The notes below the pieces were generated by a model. That model did not search any database. It was not told the origin of the DNA and was given only the letters and a program-made list of their open reading frames with translations. Below are positions 38,264-48,319 of a stretch of 64,000 bases of DNA, piece after piece. This DNA is from Desmonostoc muscorum FACHB-395 (GTDB taxonomy: Bacteria; Cyanobacteriota; Cyanobacteriia; Cyanobacteriales; Nostocaceae), in assembly GCF_014698035.1 (NCBI RefSeq), contig NZ_JACJSF010000005.1, forward strand, positions 144,306-208,305. The letters are read 5' to 3'. How positions within the stretch are numbered: the stretch's first letter is position 1; each line of letters starts with the position of its first letter. The position numbers and the translations under genes are program-made.

Positions 38264-38929
38264 GTGCATAGATTTCAGACTTTACCAAGTGTTTTAGGAT
38301 TAGCGATTGCAGGGTTGATTGGTGGCATGAGTTCTGTTTTTGCCCAACAAGCCATTCCTCTTTGTCAACCACCGACTTCGGGCGAGTATCTTTTATTAGT
38401 AGTCAGTCCCACAGCTGATAATCAAAAGCAGTTGCGTAGCGCCTTACCGCCTGAACTCAAAACCATTACCTGCAAATATCTCAACGAAACTGTGACGCGG
38501 ATAGGGGGGTTTAAAAAGATTGATGATGCCAATCGATGGGCAAGGTATGTAAGTAATATTGTTGGCTTGTCTGCTATCATCACCACTCGACCAACAACGG
38601 CAGATGTACAGCCGTCACAAACACAGCCACAACTACAGCAACAGCCACTTCAGCAAACAGTTAACTATAATCCTCAAGCATTAGGAGAGGGTTATGCAGT
38701 TTTGGTAGATTATTACAATCGTCCTGAACTAGTAAATAGCGTGCAGCAAGCAGTAGGAGGTAACGTAGGTTTTGTTTCTTATGGACAACGCCCTTACTTG
38801 TTAGCAGTTTATACCACCAATCAAAGTGAAGCATACAATACATTGCAGAAGCTGAACAATGGCGGTTTTGTTGCCAGCATAGTAGATAGCCGTAAAGTGA
38901 TTCTGCTGCGCTCAACTGTGCGATTGTAG
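38264..38929 (+). CDS. Secreted protein with two SPOR-like halves
   Basis: GTG 38264 starts a 221-residue protein with a signal peptide (LPSVLGLAIAGLIGGMSSVFAQQ). Two similar alpha/beta halves follow: GEYLLLVVSPTADNQKQLRS with CKYLNETVTRIGGFKKIDDA, and GYAVLVDYYNRPELVNSVQQ with RPYLLAVYTTNQSEAYNTLQ. They resemble SPOR-type folds that bind peptidoglycan lacking stem peptides. A Gln-rich linker separates them. It is probably periplasmic. Convergent with the DUF212 gene across a strong hairpin. Confidence 0.68.
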   Translation: MHRFQTLPSVLGLAIAGLIGGMSSVFAQQAIPLCQPPTSGEYLLLVVSPTADNQKQLRSALPPELKTITCKYLNETVTRIGGFKKIDDANRWARYVSNIVGLSAIITTRPTTADVQPSQTQPQLQQQPLQQTVNYNPQALGEGYAVLVDYYNRPELVNSVQQAVGGNVGFVSYGQRPYLLAVYTTNQSEAYNTLQKLNNGGFVASIVDSRKVILLRSTVRL

Positions 38930-38970
38930 TGATATTAAGTTTTCTAGAATACTGATGCGATCTACCAAGT

Positions 38971-38998
38971 TGGTAATTTGTCAGTTGACAAATTACCA
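38971..38998. terminator. Bidirectional terminator
   Basis: TGGTAATTTGTCA and TGACAAATTACCA form a 13-bp perfect stem around GT. It lies between two convergent gene ends. Confidence 0.75.
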
Positions 38999-39040
38999 GT
39001 TCCCAATTAAAAATAGTCGCTCAAACAAGGATGTATTGCC

Positions 39041-39502
39041 CTAGTTTAAATAAGCAAAACTAGCTAACCAACAGATGGTTATACCCAAAGCCGACCCAGC
39101 TATTACCTGAACTGGTGTATGTCCAAGTAATTCCTTCAGACGGTCTTGGCTAAAGTCTGGTTTTTCATGAAATAATTCATCAATCATTTGATTGAGGATA
39201 CGAGCTTGCTTACCAGCCGCTTGGCGAACTCCGGCTGCATCATACATGACAATGATGGCAAAAACCATCGCAAGGGCAAAATCAGGAGATGCCCAACCAA
39301 GTGTTTGCCCGACACCAGCTGCTAGAGCTGTAACTAAAGCTGAATGGGCACTGGGCATACCTCCAGTTGTCACCAAAACACGGATATTCAGTTTGCGATT
39401 TTTAACGATCTCGACTACGAGCTTTAATGCTTGAGCAATTAAACAAGCGACCAGAGCAACCAGCAGCACCCGGTTGTCTAAAATGTTGCCTATGTCCTGC
39501 AT
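39041..39502 (-). CDS. Divergent PAP2 (DUF212) membrane protein
   Basis: The 153-residue protein has four or five membrane helices and the DUF212 words LVTTGGMPSAHSALVTALAAGVG, FAIIVMYDAAGVRQAAGKQA and ELLGHTPVQVIAGSALGI. The His and Ser/Arg positions resemble acid phosphatases of the PAP2 group, so lipid-phosphate hydrolysis is plausible but not shown. It lies downstream of crtE, 270 bases away, on the same strand. Confidence 0.88.
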   Translation of the reverse strand: MQDIGNILDNRVLLVALVACLIAQALKLVVEIVKNRKLNIRVLVTTGGMPSAHSALVTALAAGVGQTLGWASPDFALAMVFAIIVMYDAAGVRQAAGKQARILNQMIDELFHEKPDFSQDRLKELLGHTPVQVIAGSALGITICWLASFAYLN

Positions 39503-39771
39503 GGTATTTTGGTTAGGTTAGTAAATATTAGCAGCGGTTGTTGGTTGAGGAAACATTTAGATTCAACCCAAAATCCAAAATTAACCTAGTACATCACGGC
39601 GGAAACAGATCAATTATTCAAAATTGTCTAAAAGCTGATTAAATAAGCTTTTTGAATTTTGAATTTTCAATTCTGCTGGGCGGTAGTAGTACAGTATCGT
39701 GTAAATAAACCACCCATTCCCAATCAATGAAACCCTTACGGTATAAGAATTTAGAATCCCGCAAAGCGTTG

Positions 39772-40704
39772 CTAGTTATTGCGGCTAGTAATAAAATGAG
39801 CGATCGCTTGGAGTGGCTTGGCTCTGTCTCCAAATGGTTCTAATTCGGCACAAGCTACTTTAACTAGCTCTTGGGCTTTTAAGCGCGATTCTTCAAGTCC
39901 CCAAAGGCTAGGATAGGTCACTTTCTTTGCTTGTTGGTCTTTACCAGCTGTTTTGCCTAATTGCTCTTTTGTAGAAGTGATATCCAGAATATCATCTATG
40001 ATTTGGAATGCTAGCCCAATATTTTCAGCATAACGGGTTAGTCGCTGCACGTCTTCAGTTGATGCCGCAGCGATGATCCCACCAGAAACTACGCAAGCTT
40101 CCAAAAGGGCGGATGTTTTGTGTCTATGAATGAAATTTAGCGTTTCTAGAGAAATATCTGATTTCCCCTCACACTCCAAATCGACAACTTGACCACCGAC
40201 CAAACCAGCTGCCCCCAGCGCCCGGCCAAGACGAACAATTACCTGCAAGGTTAGCTCTCTGTTAACGCTTGGGGGGGTTTTAAGGGCAACCAACTCAAAA
40301 GCGAGTGCTAACAAGCCGTCTCCAGCCAAAATCGCCACATCTTCGCCATAGACTTTATGATTTGTCAGCTTTCCCCGACGGTAATCGTCATTATCCATCG
40401 CTGGGAGGTCGTCATGAATCAAAGACATTGTGTGGATCATCTCCACAGCACAAGCTGTTGGCATAGCCATTTCGATAGTGCCGCCCATCATTTCACAGGT
40501 AGCAAGGCAAAGAATGGGACGTACACGCTTGCCGCCAGCTAATAACGAGTAGCGCATCGCCTCATAAATCTTTTCTGGATAAATGATGGGGATAGCCTGA
40601 TCTAAAGCATTATCACAAAGCTTTTGTCGCTCTTTGAGATAGGCTACTAAGTTAAATGTGGCTTCCTCTGGTGGTGTCTTTTGAACGTTATCAGTTGCTA
40701 CCAT
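39772..40704 (-). CDS. crtE: Geranylgeranyl diphosphate synthase
   Basis: The 310-residue protein has both polyprenyl synthase aspartate motifs: [14 protein letters not shown] (first) and IDDILD (second), plus [16 protein letters not shown]. It elongates dimethylallyl diphosphate with isopentenyl diphosphate to geranylgeranyl diphosphate, the precursor of carotenoids, phytol and quinone tails. The small residues before the first motif fit a C20 synthase. It follows folD on the same strand after 190 bases of mostly repeat-type spacer. A crtO ketolase that uses the downstream carotenoids is encoded at 58240. Confidence 0.94.
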   Translation of the reverse strand: MVATDNVQKTPPEEATFNLVAYLKERQKLCDNALDQAIPIIYPEKIYEAMRYSLLAGGKRVRPILCLATCEMMGGTIEMAMPTACAVEMIHTMSLIHDDLPAMDNDDYRRGKLTNHKVYGEDVAILAGDGLLALAFELVALKTPPSVNRELTLQVIVRLGRALGAAGLVGGQVVDLECEGKSDISLETLNFIHRHKTSALLEACVVSGGIIAAASTEDVQRLTRYAENIGLAFQIIDDILDITSTKEQLGKTAGKDQQAKKVTYPSLWGLEESRLKAQELVKVACAELEPFGDRAKPLQAIAHFITSRNN

Positions 40705-40891
40705 TCTTCAATTCCTGACACTTTGGGATTTTTGTCTTATACGTCACAATTTTAAGGTGCTGTGGGGCTGAAAAAATGAAGAGTTCACAATTATGAGTTA
40801 GGAATTAGGAGTTAGGAGTTGAGATGCGATTAATCGCGTCTGTACAAGAGTTAGGATTAATAATTCTTAACTTTTAACTCATCACTCTCTT

Positions 40892-41770
40892 TCATTTTCT
40901 TGCTGCTCTGGAATAGCTGGTGAAGGTATTTTGTAACAATATGGCAACAGTCATAGGGCCAACACCACCAGGAACGGGGGTGATAAATCCTGCTACACCA
41001 GCAGTTGATTCAAAGTCAACATCGCCAATTAAGCGACTTTTGCCACTAGCATCGGTGACACGATTCATTCCCACATCTACCACAACAGCACCTGGTTTTA
41101 CCATATCAGCAGTGATGAGTCCGGGACGACCTGCTGCTGCAATTAGAATATCAGCATTTTGGGTGATGCTTTTGAGGTCATGCGATCGCGAGTGAGCGAT
41201 CGTGACTGTAGCATCAGCTTCTAGTAGCATCAGCGCCATAGGTTTACCCACCAAAATACTCCGTCCCACCACTACTGCCTGTTTTCCTTGCAATGGAATC
41301 TCATATTCTTGCAAAAGCCGCATCACACCATCCGGGGTGCAGCTGCGTAAACCGATTTCTCCTCGTACTAATCGCCCCAAATTAACTGGGTGTAGTCCAT
41401 CAGCATCTTTATCGGGATCAATTTGATGTAGCAGAGCCACAGCATCTAAGTGGTCAGGTAAGGGCAACTGTACAAGAATGCCATCCACGCGTTCATCGTC
41501 GTTTAGTGCAGCAATGACCTCTTGTAACTCCCTAAAGGTAGTTTCGGCAGGAAAATGCTTACCAAAAGAGGCGATGCCAACTTTTGCACAGGCTTTTTCT
41601 TTATTGCGGACATAAGCGGCTGACGCTGGGTTATCACCAACCATTAAGACTGCTAAACCAGGGGGTCGTCCAATTTCTGGTTGTAATTGTGTAATGGCTA
41701 CAGAAAGTTCTTGCTGAATTTTTGCTGCTATTGCTTTCCCATCAAGGAGTTTGGCAGTTTTTGTTTCCAT
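40892..41770 (-). CDS. folD: Methylene-THF dehydrogenase/cyclohydrolase
   Basis: ATG 41770 gives [20 protein letters not shown], 292 residues; a TTG 12 bases upstream is less likely. Family words include [62 protein letters not shown] and [14 protein letters not shown]. FolD oxidises 5,10-methylene-tetrahydrofolate and hydrolyses the methenyl product to 10-formyl-THF, supplying one-carbon units for purines and formyl-Met. Full length. Confidence 0.97.
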   Translation of the reverse strand: METKTAKLLDGKAIAAKIQQELSVAITQLQPEIGRPPGLAVLMVGDNPASAAYVRNKEKACAKVGIASFGKHFPAETTFRELQEVIAALNDDERVDGILVQLPLPDHLDAVALLHQIDPDKDADGLHPVNLGRLVRGEIGLRSCTPDGVMRLLQEYEIPLQGKQAVVVGRSILVGKPMALMLLEADATVTIAHSRSHDLKSITQNADILIAAAGRPGLITADMVKPGAVVVDVGMNRVTDASGKSRLIGDVDFESTAGVAGFITPVPGGVGPMTVAILLQNTFTSYSRAARK

Positions 41771-42021
41771 GAAAATTCCCAACTATAAAATTAATTCGCC
41801 TTTTATCCAAAAGTCTAGAGTAAAAATATTGCCTATTGACTTTTAAATATTATTGTGTATCTGCTTGATGTCGTAGCGTTTCTATCACAGTCAATTCATA
41901 ATGCTTATTTTCTCAGATCAACGGCTTTATCTGAAGAATAAAGAATTGCAGGCTGAAATTCAGAACATTTTTTGCTCAGTTGAGAGCGTGTTTCTGAAAC
42001 CACAGAGAAAGAATATTATAG

Positions 42022-42510
42022 ATGGGAACTGACCTAATGAAACTGGCGACAAAGCAAGCAGTGAAGCAAAAATTTGCTCAATCAGTGGCTTTCATGCAAC
42101 AAACAAGAAATTTGTCCCTTTCGTTTTCTTTAGGGCATAGTATTGTTTCTTACCGCCTGGGGTTGATTATTTTATTGGTGGTAGGACTTTGTAGTTGTGG
42201 TAGTTTAACCCCATCTGGCTTGAATGGGACTAATTTCCAAATTGGTAGCAATGTCACGCCAATTCGAGAAATTAAACCAGAACAAGACAATCGGGCTATA
42301 GTTTACATCCAGGGTCAGGTGGAAAAACAAGCTCCTCTGATGAAGCAATGGGCTTATCAAATTAATGACTCGACTGGCAAAATTTGGGTTGTCACCAATC
42401 AAAAAAATCTAGCGAAGGGAGCGCAAGTGGTGATTAAGGGTAAAATTCGCTACCAAAGCATCCCTTTAGGTGGTAAAGAATTGGGGGAAGTTTATCTAGA
42501 AGAAGAGTAA
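42022..42510 (+). CDS. Probable lipoprotein or anchored OB-fold-like protein
   Basis: The 162-residue protein has a hydrophobic segment LGLIILLVVGLCSCGS that may be a late lipoprotein signal; the true start may be the internal ATG at 42094, which would shorten the leader to a normal length. The remaining 90 residues (AIVYIQGQVEKQAPLMKQWA, GKIWVVTNQKNLAKGAQVVI, KGKIRYQS) look like a small beta-barrel of the bacterial OB type. Function unknown. The Nudix gene follows after 24 bases, so they may be co-transcribed. Confidence 0.66.
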   Translation: MGTDLMKLATKQAVKQKFAQSVAFMQQTRNLSLSFSLGHSIVSYRLGLIILLVVGLCSCGSLTPSGLNGTNFQIGSNVTPIREIKPEQDNRAIVYIQGQVEKQAPLMKQWAYQINDSTGKIWVVTNQKNLAKGAQVVIKGKIRYQSIPLGGKELGEVYLEEE

Positions 42511-42534
42511 TCAGCAATTAAAAATTAATAATAT

Positions 42535-42969
42535 ATGAACAATCAACCGGTGCATGTAGCGATCGCAATTCTCTATCAAGAAAACAAGTTTCTTATGCAA
42601 CTACGCGACAACATCCCCGGTATTCTCTACCCTGGTTACTGGGCGCTATTTGGCGGTCATATCGAACCTGGTGAAACGCCAGATATCGCAGTGAAACGAG
42701 AAATTTTAGAAGAAATCGGCTATGAGCTACCACCCTTTGTGGAATTTGGCTGTTATACCGACGAAAGAGTTGTCCGTCATGTCTTTCATGCACCACTATT
42801 GGTGGAATTAAATCAACTGGTTTTAAATGAAGGTTGGGATATGGGATTATTGACCCCAGAAGATATTCACCAAGGTAACTGTTATTCGCAAAACGCCCGC
42901 GAAGTACGCCCTTTGGGGAATACACATCGGCAAATTATGTTGGATTTTATGGAGAGAAATCAATCTTAA
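42535..42969 (+). CDS. Nudix hydrolase
   Basis: The 144-residue protein has a complete Nudix box GHIEPGETPDIAVKREILEE followed by IG. Before it is FLMQLRDNIPGILYPGYWALFGG. Nudix enzymes hydrolyse nucleoside diphosphates linked to other groups; this subfamily (MutT-like, with a PGYWALFGGHIEPGE start) has no certain substrate. It follows the OB-like lipoprotein gene after 24 bases. Confidence 0.9.
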   Translation: MNNQPVHVAIAILYQENKFLMQLRDNIPGILYPGYWALFGGHIEPGETPDIAVKREILEEIGYELPPFVEFGCYTDERVVRHVFHAPLLVELNQLVLNEGWDMGLLTPEDIHQGNCYSQNAREVRPLGNTHRQIMLDFMERNQS

Positions 42970-43140
42970 TGGGAATTGGGAATTGGGAATTGGCAAGAGG
43001 ACTTGGGGACAAGGAGAATTGGGGACAAGGGGAAAGACTTGTTTCAAGTTCTCACCTCTTGTCCCCTTGTCCCCTTGTCTCCCCTGCCCCCTGCCTCCTG
43101 CCCCCTGCCCCCCTGCCTCCTCTCCTAGAAGCCAAAATAA
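42970..43140 (+). repeat. Repeat spacer (GGGAATTGGGAATTGG, GGGGACAAGG, CCCCTGCC)
   Basis: The spacer between the Nudix and AI-2E genes consists of GGGAATTGG units and GGGGACAAGG units, then their complements CCCCTTGTCC and CCCCCTGCC units, so it can form a large imperfect fold. An open frame through it extends the next gene's ORF upstream artificially. Confidence 0.8.
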
Positions 43141-43168
43141 AGTTATAACTCTTGTGGAGTCATCACTA

Positions 43169-44272
43169 ATGCAATCAGCAAACAAACTACCGCGATGGTT
43201 AACTATAGGATTGGCATTTCCGATTATTATTCTCAACGGTTGGTTATTGCTCCAGGTGGTGCAGTATTTTCAGCCATTGATTAGTATTATTGCCGCCGCC
43301 ATTCTACTGGCTTTTGTCTTGAACTATCCAATCCAGTTTTTGCAAGAACAAGGGGTAAAACGTAACCTAGCGATCGCAGGAGTGTTGCTTTTAACTCTAG
43401 TGGTTTTAGTAGCTTTAGGCATCACCTTAGTTCCGCTAATTATCCAACAACTCGTTGAGCTAGCCAATATTTTGCCAAGTTGGATTGATTCTGGTACTCA
43501 GCAACTCCAAACTTTCCAGGATTGGGCGTTAAGTCAGCAACAGCTTCCCATTAATTTAAGCGGGTTATTTACCCAAGTTTTGGAACGATTATCTAACCAA
43601 CTTCAGTCTTTCACTGGTAGAATTCTTGGTTTCGCCGTTGATACTATTGGTATTGTTCTCAATGTGTTGCTGGCGGTAGTGCTAACTGTCTATCTAATAT
43701 TAAATGGCGAGCGTCTTTGGGACGGAATATTTCAGTGGTTTCCCCATAACATTGGGTTAAGATTGCGGGAATTACTGCGAGAAGACTTCCACAATTACTT
43801 TATCGGTCAAGCAACATTGGGAGCCGTATTGGGGGTGACAATTACACTAGCATTTTTGACGCTGCGAGTTCCCTTAGCTTTACTTTTTGGCATCGGGATT
43901 GGTTTATTTTCTCTCTTCCCCTTTGGGACAGGATTCGGCATTGCCATAGTAAGCCTTTTGGTGGCATTGCAAAACTTCTGGTTAGGAGTTGAAGTATTAG
44001 GTATAGCCGTTGCAATCGACCAAGTTAATTCTAATTTTGTTGCACCTCGAATTCTTGGTAATTTAACTGGTTTAAATCCCGTGTGGGTAGTGATTTCTTT
44101 GTTGTTGGGGGCAAAGTTAGGAGGGGTACTGGGTTTGTTAATTGCAATTCCTATTGCTAGTTTTATCAAGGATACAACAGATAGCTGGCAGGCTGGAGAG
44201 TTTAATAAGATAGATGATATCGTGTCAGAACCTGTTACAGTAACCAGTGAAACAGCAGGGACTTATAGTTAG
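43169..44272 (+). CDS. AI-2E family transporter
   Basis: ATG 43169, preceded by GTGGAGTCATCACTA, gives 367 residues, the usual length; the open frame upstream runs only through repeats. Eight or so membrane helices and the family words LLAFVLNYPIQFLQEQGVKR and NFVAPRILGNLTGLNPVWVV and LGLLIAIPIASFIKD are visible. The family includes TqsA (AI-2 export) and Na+/H+ antiporter-like members; the substrate here is unknown. It is probably in the plasma membrane. Confidence 0.88.
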   Translation: MQSANKLPRWLTIGLAFPIIILNGWLLLQVVQYFQPLISIIAAAILLAFVLNYPIQFLQEQGVKRNLAIAGVLLLTLVVLVALGITLVPLIIQQLVELANILPSWIDSGTQQLQTFQDWALSQQQLPINLSGLFTQVLERLSNQLQSFTGRILGFAVDTIGIVLNVLLAVVLTVYLILNGERLWDGIFQWFPHNIGLRLRELLREDFHNYFIGQATLGAVLGVTITLAFLTLRVPLALLFGIGIGLFSLFPFGTGFGIAIVSLLVALQNFWLGVEVLGIAVAIDQVNSNFVAPRILGNLTGLNPVWVVISLLLGAKLGGVLGLLIAIPIASFIKDTTDSWQAGEFNKIDDIVSEPVTVTSETAGTYS

Positions 44273-44337
44273 AATTCAATATCTAAATGAAGAAAAACTG
44301 GCAAAGAATGTCTCTTCTTTGATTATTGTTTGTTTTT

Positions 44338-45810
44338 CTAAACAAGTTCAGAATTTAGGTGAATCGGAATTTCAATAATAAACTCAGTCCCTTTGCCAAA
44401 AGTTGATATACATTGCAGATGACCACTGTGTTTTTCCACAACAATTTGATAACTAATAGATAAACCTAATCCAGTTCCTTTACCAACGGGTTTAGTAGTA
44501 AAAAAGGGATCAAATAATTGCTTTTGTAGACTCTCTGGAATTCCCGGCCCATTATCGGAAATGCGAATAATTACTTGATTGTCATCAGTAAGTTGAGTCC
44601 GAATACAAATTTTTCCTTTATCCCTTACCAATGACATAGGCGCTTCGCCTTCCCGCAGGGTATGACTAATACTTCGACTACGCTCAGTACAAGTGACAAA
44701 TGACTCTTCTATAGCATCAATAGCATTCACCAAAATATTCATAAATACCTGATTGAGTAACCCAGCATAGCACTCAACTTGCGGAAGATTGCCGTATTCT
44801 TTAATTATGTTGATGTTTTCACCTATTTGGTTATTTTGAAGACGACTTTGTAAGATTATTAGCGTACTATCAATACCTTCATGGATATCAACTAATTTTT
44901 TCTCAGATTCATCAAGACGAGAAAAATTTCGTAAAGAAAGAATGATTTGCTCGATTCGCTTGGTACCAACCTGCATAGAAGTGAGAAGACGGGGGAGATC
45001 GGTAGTTAAAAAATCCAGTTCAATTTGTGCGATCGCAGTTTTAATTTCCGTTTCTGGTTCAGGATAAGATTGTTGGTACAATCTAATGATATTGAGTAGA
45101 TTTTGACTATATTCGATGGCGTGAACAAGGTTCCCAGCAATAAAGTTGACAGGATTGTTGATTTCGTGTGCAATACCAGCAACAAGTTGTCCTAATGCAG
45201 CCATTTTTTCATTCTGAATTAATCGCGTATAGTTTTGCTGAAGATCGCGAAAGCCTGCTTTAGCAACTCTAGATTGTTCCTCTACTTGTTGTAGCTGAAC
45301 GAGTGTTAATACATGAATTTGGGAGTAGGCTAAGAGTAATTGATGAAAATCGACTAGCTTATATTTTCCACACGTAGTTTTGATCAAAATTGGCTCATAA
45401 GCAATTTGAGGTGGTCGTTGCAAAGTTATCTCAGTTGCTTTAACAATAGGCATATCCTCAGAAATGGCTAATATCTCTGTCTGAAAAAACTTGTAAAGAA
45501 TTTTAATCGGTTTTGTAGAAAATAAAGCCAAACTGTAGGGGTAACTCATATACTCAAAAAATTTCCGCCGTGAAATCATCCCTACATACTCTTGATTGTT
45601 ATTGAGGATAATTCCTGGTAATAAAGGCTCTTGCTTAAAGAGCGTAACTAAATCATTCCCTGGAAACTCTATTTCAATATGAACTTGCCAAGAGAGTAAT
45701 TCTTGTAACGTTGACTCTAATCGCAAATTTGACTCATCAGTATTTGTTGTACTACGAATAGTCGATATACTCTCATGTCTTGACTGTTGAGGTAATATTT
45801 CTGGCAACAT
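44338..45810 (-). CDS. Sensor histidine kinase with a repeat-derived insertion
   Basis: The 490-residue protein starts with a CBS-like pair of modules (about 40-180; PGIILNNNQEYVGMISRRKF) and a coiled coil. HisKA follows with H in GIAHEINNPVNF, then HATPase (NAIDAIE, DNGPGIPE, GTGLGLSISYQ). Between AIDAIEES and KGKICIRTQ lies a segment FVTCTERSRSISHTLREGEA that the family lacks; it is encoded by dispersed repeat sequence in frame. The protein could still be functional, because the insertion sits in a variable loop before the N2 strand. No response regulator is adjacent. It is probably cytoplasmic. Confidence 0.88.
   Translation of the reverse strand: MLPEILPQQSRHESISTIRSTTNTDESNLRLESTLQELLSWQVHIEIEFPGNDLVTLFKQEPLLPGIILNNNQEYVGMISRRKFFEYMSYPYSLALFSTKPIKILYKFFQTEILAISEDMPIVKATEITLQRPPQIAYEPILIKTTCGKYKLVDFHQLLLAYSQIHVLTLVQLQQVEEQSRVAKAGFRDLQQNYTRLIQNEKMAALGQLVAGIAHEINNPVNFIAGNLVHAIEYSQNLLNIIRLYQQSYPEPETEIKTAIAQIELDFLTTDLPRLLTSMQVGTKRIEQIILSLRNFSRLDESEKKLVDIHEGIDSTLIILQSRLQNNQIGENINIIKEYGNLPQVECYAGLLNQVFMNILVNAIDAIEESFVTCTERSRSISHTLREGEAPMSLVRDKGKICIRTQLTDDNQVIIRISDNGPGIPESLQKQLFDPFFTTKPVGKGTGLGLSISYQIVVEKHSGHLQCISTFGKGTEFIIEIPIHLNSELV
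44622..44703. repeat. Dispersed repeat inserted in frame into the histidine kinase gene
   Basis: GCGCTTCGCCTTCCCGCAGG and ACTTCGACTACGCTCAGTAC are words from Nostoc spacer repeats (compare 4420-4500 and 24930-24970 here). Together they encode about 27 extra residues without changing frame. Confidence 0.72.
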
Positions 45811-46313
45811 TATGAATACCCGTCTCTATAATTTCAAAATTCATCAATCGTTATAAACTTATCTTTCCCAGATTGCTAACCAAAATTCACAGTGTAGATG
45901 TGGGAATATAGAGTACCTCAGCAAATCCAATACTTTTATGAAAGCGTAGACATTTATCGGCTTATCATTAGGGGCTATTTCTCAGGTAAATTTTAATTAG
46001 GATGCGTTAGTCTAAAGCAATAATGCACTATTTTATATAGCGATGCCTTAAGAACTACGAACGTATTTTAAGTTGTAAATTATATTAAAATATTCATTTA
46101 GTATAATGGTTAAATTTTAACCTTTTTTATTTATGTCTCGTTATTTTTATTATTAAACCAAGACCATAAGCAACAAGACTACCATCTAATGTTTTAGGCT
46201 CAGGTACATTAAAAACTTTATTAACCCTTAGATAACTAAATCTTTACTTTTTATTATAAAAAAAGTGGTAAAAGCTTATTTTGTAATACTTTTTAAAATT
46301 GCCATTATTTAAT
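45811..46313. other. Divergent promoter region, about 500 bases
   Basis: AT-rich spacer between the kinase and phoD, which diverge. It contains GGTTAAATTTTAACC (about 46108-46122), a palindromic word with some resemblance to Pho-box TTAACC elements, but I do not see the spaced direct octamers expected of a PhoB site. Confidence 0.4.
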
Positions 46314-47915
46314 ATGGAATCTCATAACTCATTGAGGCTAAACCGTCGCCAGTTTTTGCTACGTTCAGCGATTACGGCAGGTGGGATTATATCCACCAAT
46401 TTTGTATCAAAATCACAAGTTTTTGCTGAAGCACCTGCAATTATCACCTCAGATAAAATGCGTCCTGCTATACCTTATGGCGTAGCTAGCGGAGATATTT
46501 CTAACGATAGTATTGTTATTTGGAGTCGTAGCGATCGCCCCGCCAAAATGATCGTAGAATACTCTACCAGCGAATCTTTTAAAAATGTGCAGCGAGTTGT
46601 CGGGCCCAATGCTTTACAAAATAGCGACTTTACAGCACGACTTTATCTGAGAAACCTGCCACCAGACCAACAATTATTTTATCGGGTAATCTTCCAAGAC
46701 TTAGATTATAAAGGCACTTACAGCGCTCCTGTCAAAGGCTCTTTCCGAACTCCCCCCAAATTTGGGCAAGATATATTCTTTGTTTGGGGTGGCGACACCG
46801 CCGGTCAGGGATGGGGGATTAATCCTGATTTTGGTGGGATGAAAATTTACGAAACCATGCGTCAACTTAATCCCGACTTTTTCATTCATTCTGGGGATAA
46901 TATTTATGCTGATGGCCCCATTCAATCAGAAGTGAAGCTAGACGACGGCACAATCTGGAAAAACATCACCACACCAGAAAAATCAAAAGTAGCAGAAACT
47001 CTTACAGAATTTCGTGGCAACTATATTTACAATTTGTTAGATGAAAACATCAAGCGTTTCAACGCTGAAGTTCCGATATTGGCACAGTGGGACGACCACG
47101 AAACAAGAAACAATTGGTATCCTGGACAAACTATCCTCAACGATGACCGTTATACAGTTAAGGATGTTAACTTGCTAGCTCAAAGAGCAAGACAAGCATT
47201 TTTGGAATATCTGCCTATTGGGTATACAACCAATGAGCCAGACAGAACGAAAATTTATCGCTCCTTTAAGCATGGCCCATTATTAGACATTTTCATGCTG
47301 GATGAGCGTACCTATCGGGGGCCAAATAGCCCTAATAATCAGCCAGTACCAAGTAAAGACACAGAATTTACGGGTAGAACACAAATACAATGGTTAAAAA
47401 GGCAATTGCTGTCATCAAAAGCAACATGGAAAGTAATTGCTAGTGATATGCCTCTGGGATTGATAGTGAGAGATGGTAGCACAAACTTTGAAGCTTGGGC
47501 TAACGGAGATGGCCCGGCTTTAGGAAGAGAACTAGAACTTGCAGATTTACTCCGATTTATCAAAAATAAAAATATCCAGAATGTTGTTTGGTTAACTGCT
47601 GATGTACATTATGCAGCAGCCCACTATTATGACCCCAGCAAAGCACAGTTTACAGACTTTAAGCCTTTTTGGGAGTTTGTCGCCGGGCCTCTGAACTCTG
47701 GCACATTTGGGCCAAACCAACTAGAAAATACCTTTGGCCCCCAATTGATATTTCAAAGCCTTCCTCCAGGTACAAAAGCAAATCGTCCCCCAAGTGAAGG
47801 TTTGCAATTCTTTGGAGGAGTCAAAATTGATGCTTATACAAAGGTGATGACTGTAACATTGCGTAACTTGGCTGGGGAGACTGTTTACAGTGTAGATTTG
47901 CCGCCAGAAAAATAA
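46314..47915 (+). CDS. phoD: PhoD-type alkaline phosphatase/phosphodiesterase, Tat-exported
   Basis: ATG 46314 gives 533 residues; a TTG 15 bases upstream is less likely. RLNRRQFLLRSAITAGGIIS is a twin-arginine signal. PhoD metal-site motifs follow: WGGDTAGQGWG, HSGDNIYADGP, WDDHETRNNW and TADVHYAAAHYYD. PhoD enzymes are calcium/iron-dependent phosphomonoesterases or phosphodiesterases that release phosphate outside the cytoplasm. The N-terminal beta domain (IPYGVASGDISNDSIVIWSR) is typical. Phosphate-starvation control is likely for the family, but no clear Pho box was read. A terminator follows. Confidence 0.93.
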   Translation: MESHNSLRLNRRQFLLRSAITAGGIISTNFVSKSQVFAEAPAIITSDKMRPAIPYGVASGDISNDSIVIWSRSDRPAKMIVEYSTSESFKNVQRVVGPNALQNSDFTARLYLRNLPPDQQLFYRVIFQDLDYKGTYSAPVKGSFRTPPKFGQDIFFVWGGDTAGQGWGINPDFGGMKIYETMRQLNPDFFIHSGDNIYADGPIQSEVKLDDGTIWKNITTPEKSKVAETLTEFRGNYIYNLLDENIKRFNAEVPILAQWDDHETRNNWYPGQTILNDDRYTVKDVNLLAQRARQAFLEYLPIGYTTNEPDRTKIYRSFKHGPLLDIFMLDERTYRGPNSPNNQPVPSKDTEFTGRTQIQWLKRQLLSSKATWKVIASDMPLGLIVRDGSTNFEAWANGDGPALGRELELADLLRFIKNKNIQNVVWLTADVHYAAAHYYDPSKAQFTDFKPFWEFVAGPLNSGTFGPNQLENTFGPQLIFQSLPPGTKANRPPSEGLQFFGGVKIDAYTKVMTVTLRNLAGETVYSVDLPPEK

Positions 47916-47943
47916 ATTATCAAAAGCGTGGCGAACTATTAAG

Positions 47944-47965
47944 ACAAGGGGTAAAATCCCCTTGT
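47944..47965 (+). terminator. Terminator after phoD
   Basis: ACAAGGGG and CCCCTTGT form an 8-bp stem around TAAAAT, followed by TTAACG, 29 bases after the phoD stop. Confidence 0.7.
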
Positions 47966-48040
47966 TTAACGTAAACAAATTCTCTCTTCTCTGTGTACTC
48001 TGCGCCTCTGTGGTTGATTAAAAATTGTAGTCAGAGTAAG

Positions 48041-48292
48041 TTAACCATGAATATGAAGAAATAGGGAATAACCACTGGCAGCAAAAATAAAAAGGATAGC
48101 CGCAGGAAAAATTACTACATCTCTGACAATAAATAAAATCCAATCTTTTCTTAGTTCTTGTTTAAACTTGAGTTCTCTCAGCTTTCGCTCAAGTTCTACG
48201 TCTTCTTGTGAAGGCAAACTTTCAGGTGATAAAATTATTGGATTGTCGTCTGTACTGGCAATTATTTTTGATAAATCTGTTCTATCTGTCAT
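48041..48292 (-). CDS. Small membrane-anchored protein, unknown function
   Basis: The 83 residues from ATG 48292 have a charged helical front (EDVELERKLRELKFKQELRKD) and one C-terminal membrane helix (WILFIVRDVVIFPAAILFIF). The family is not recognised. It ends near the phoD terminator and starts 28 bases after the stop of the Uma2 gene on the same strand, so they may be co-transcribed. Confidence 0.55.
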   Translation of the reverse strand: MTDRTDLSKIIASTDDNPIILSPESLPSQEDVELERKLRELKFKQELRKDWILFIVRDVVIFPAAILFIFAASGYSLFLHIHG

Positions 48293-48319
48293 GCTATTTA
48301 GACACAAATAATTCAAATA

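Noticed and set aside
46100..46250. Pho box upstream of phoD
   Set aside because: Only one TTAACC-like palindrome; the spaced direct octamers are not evident.
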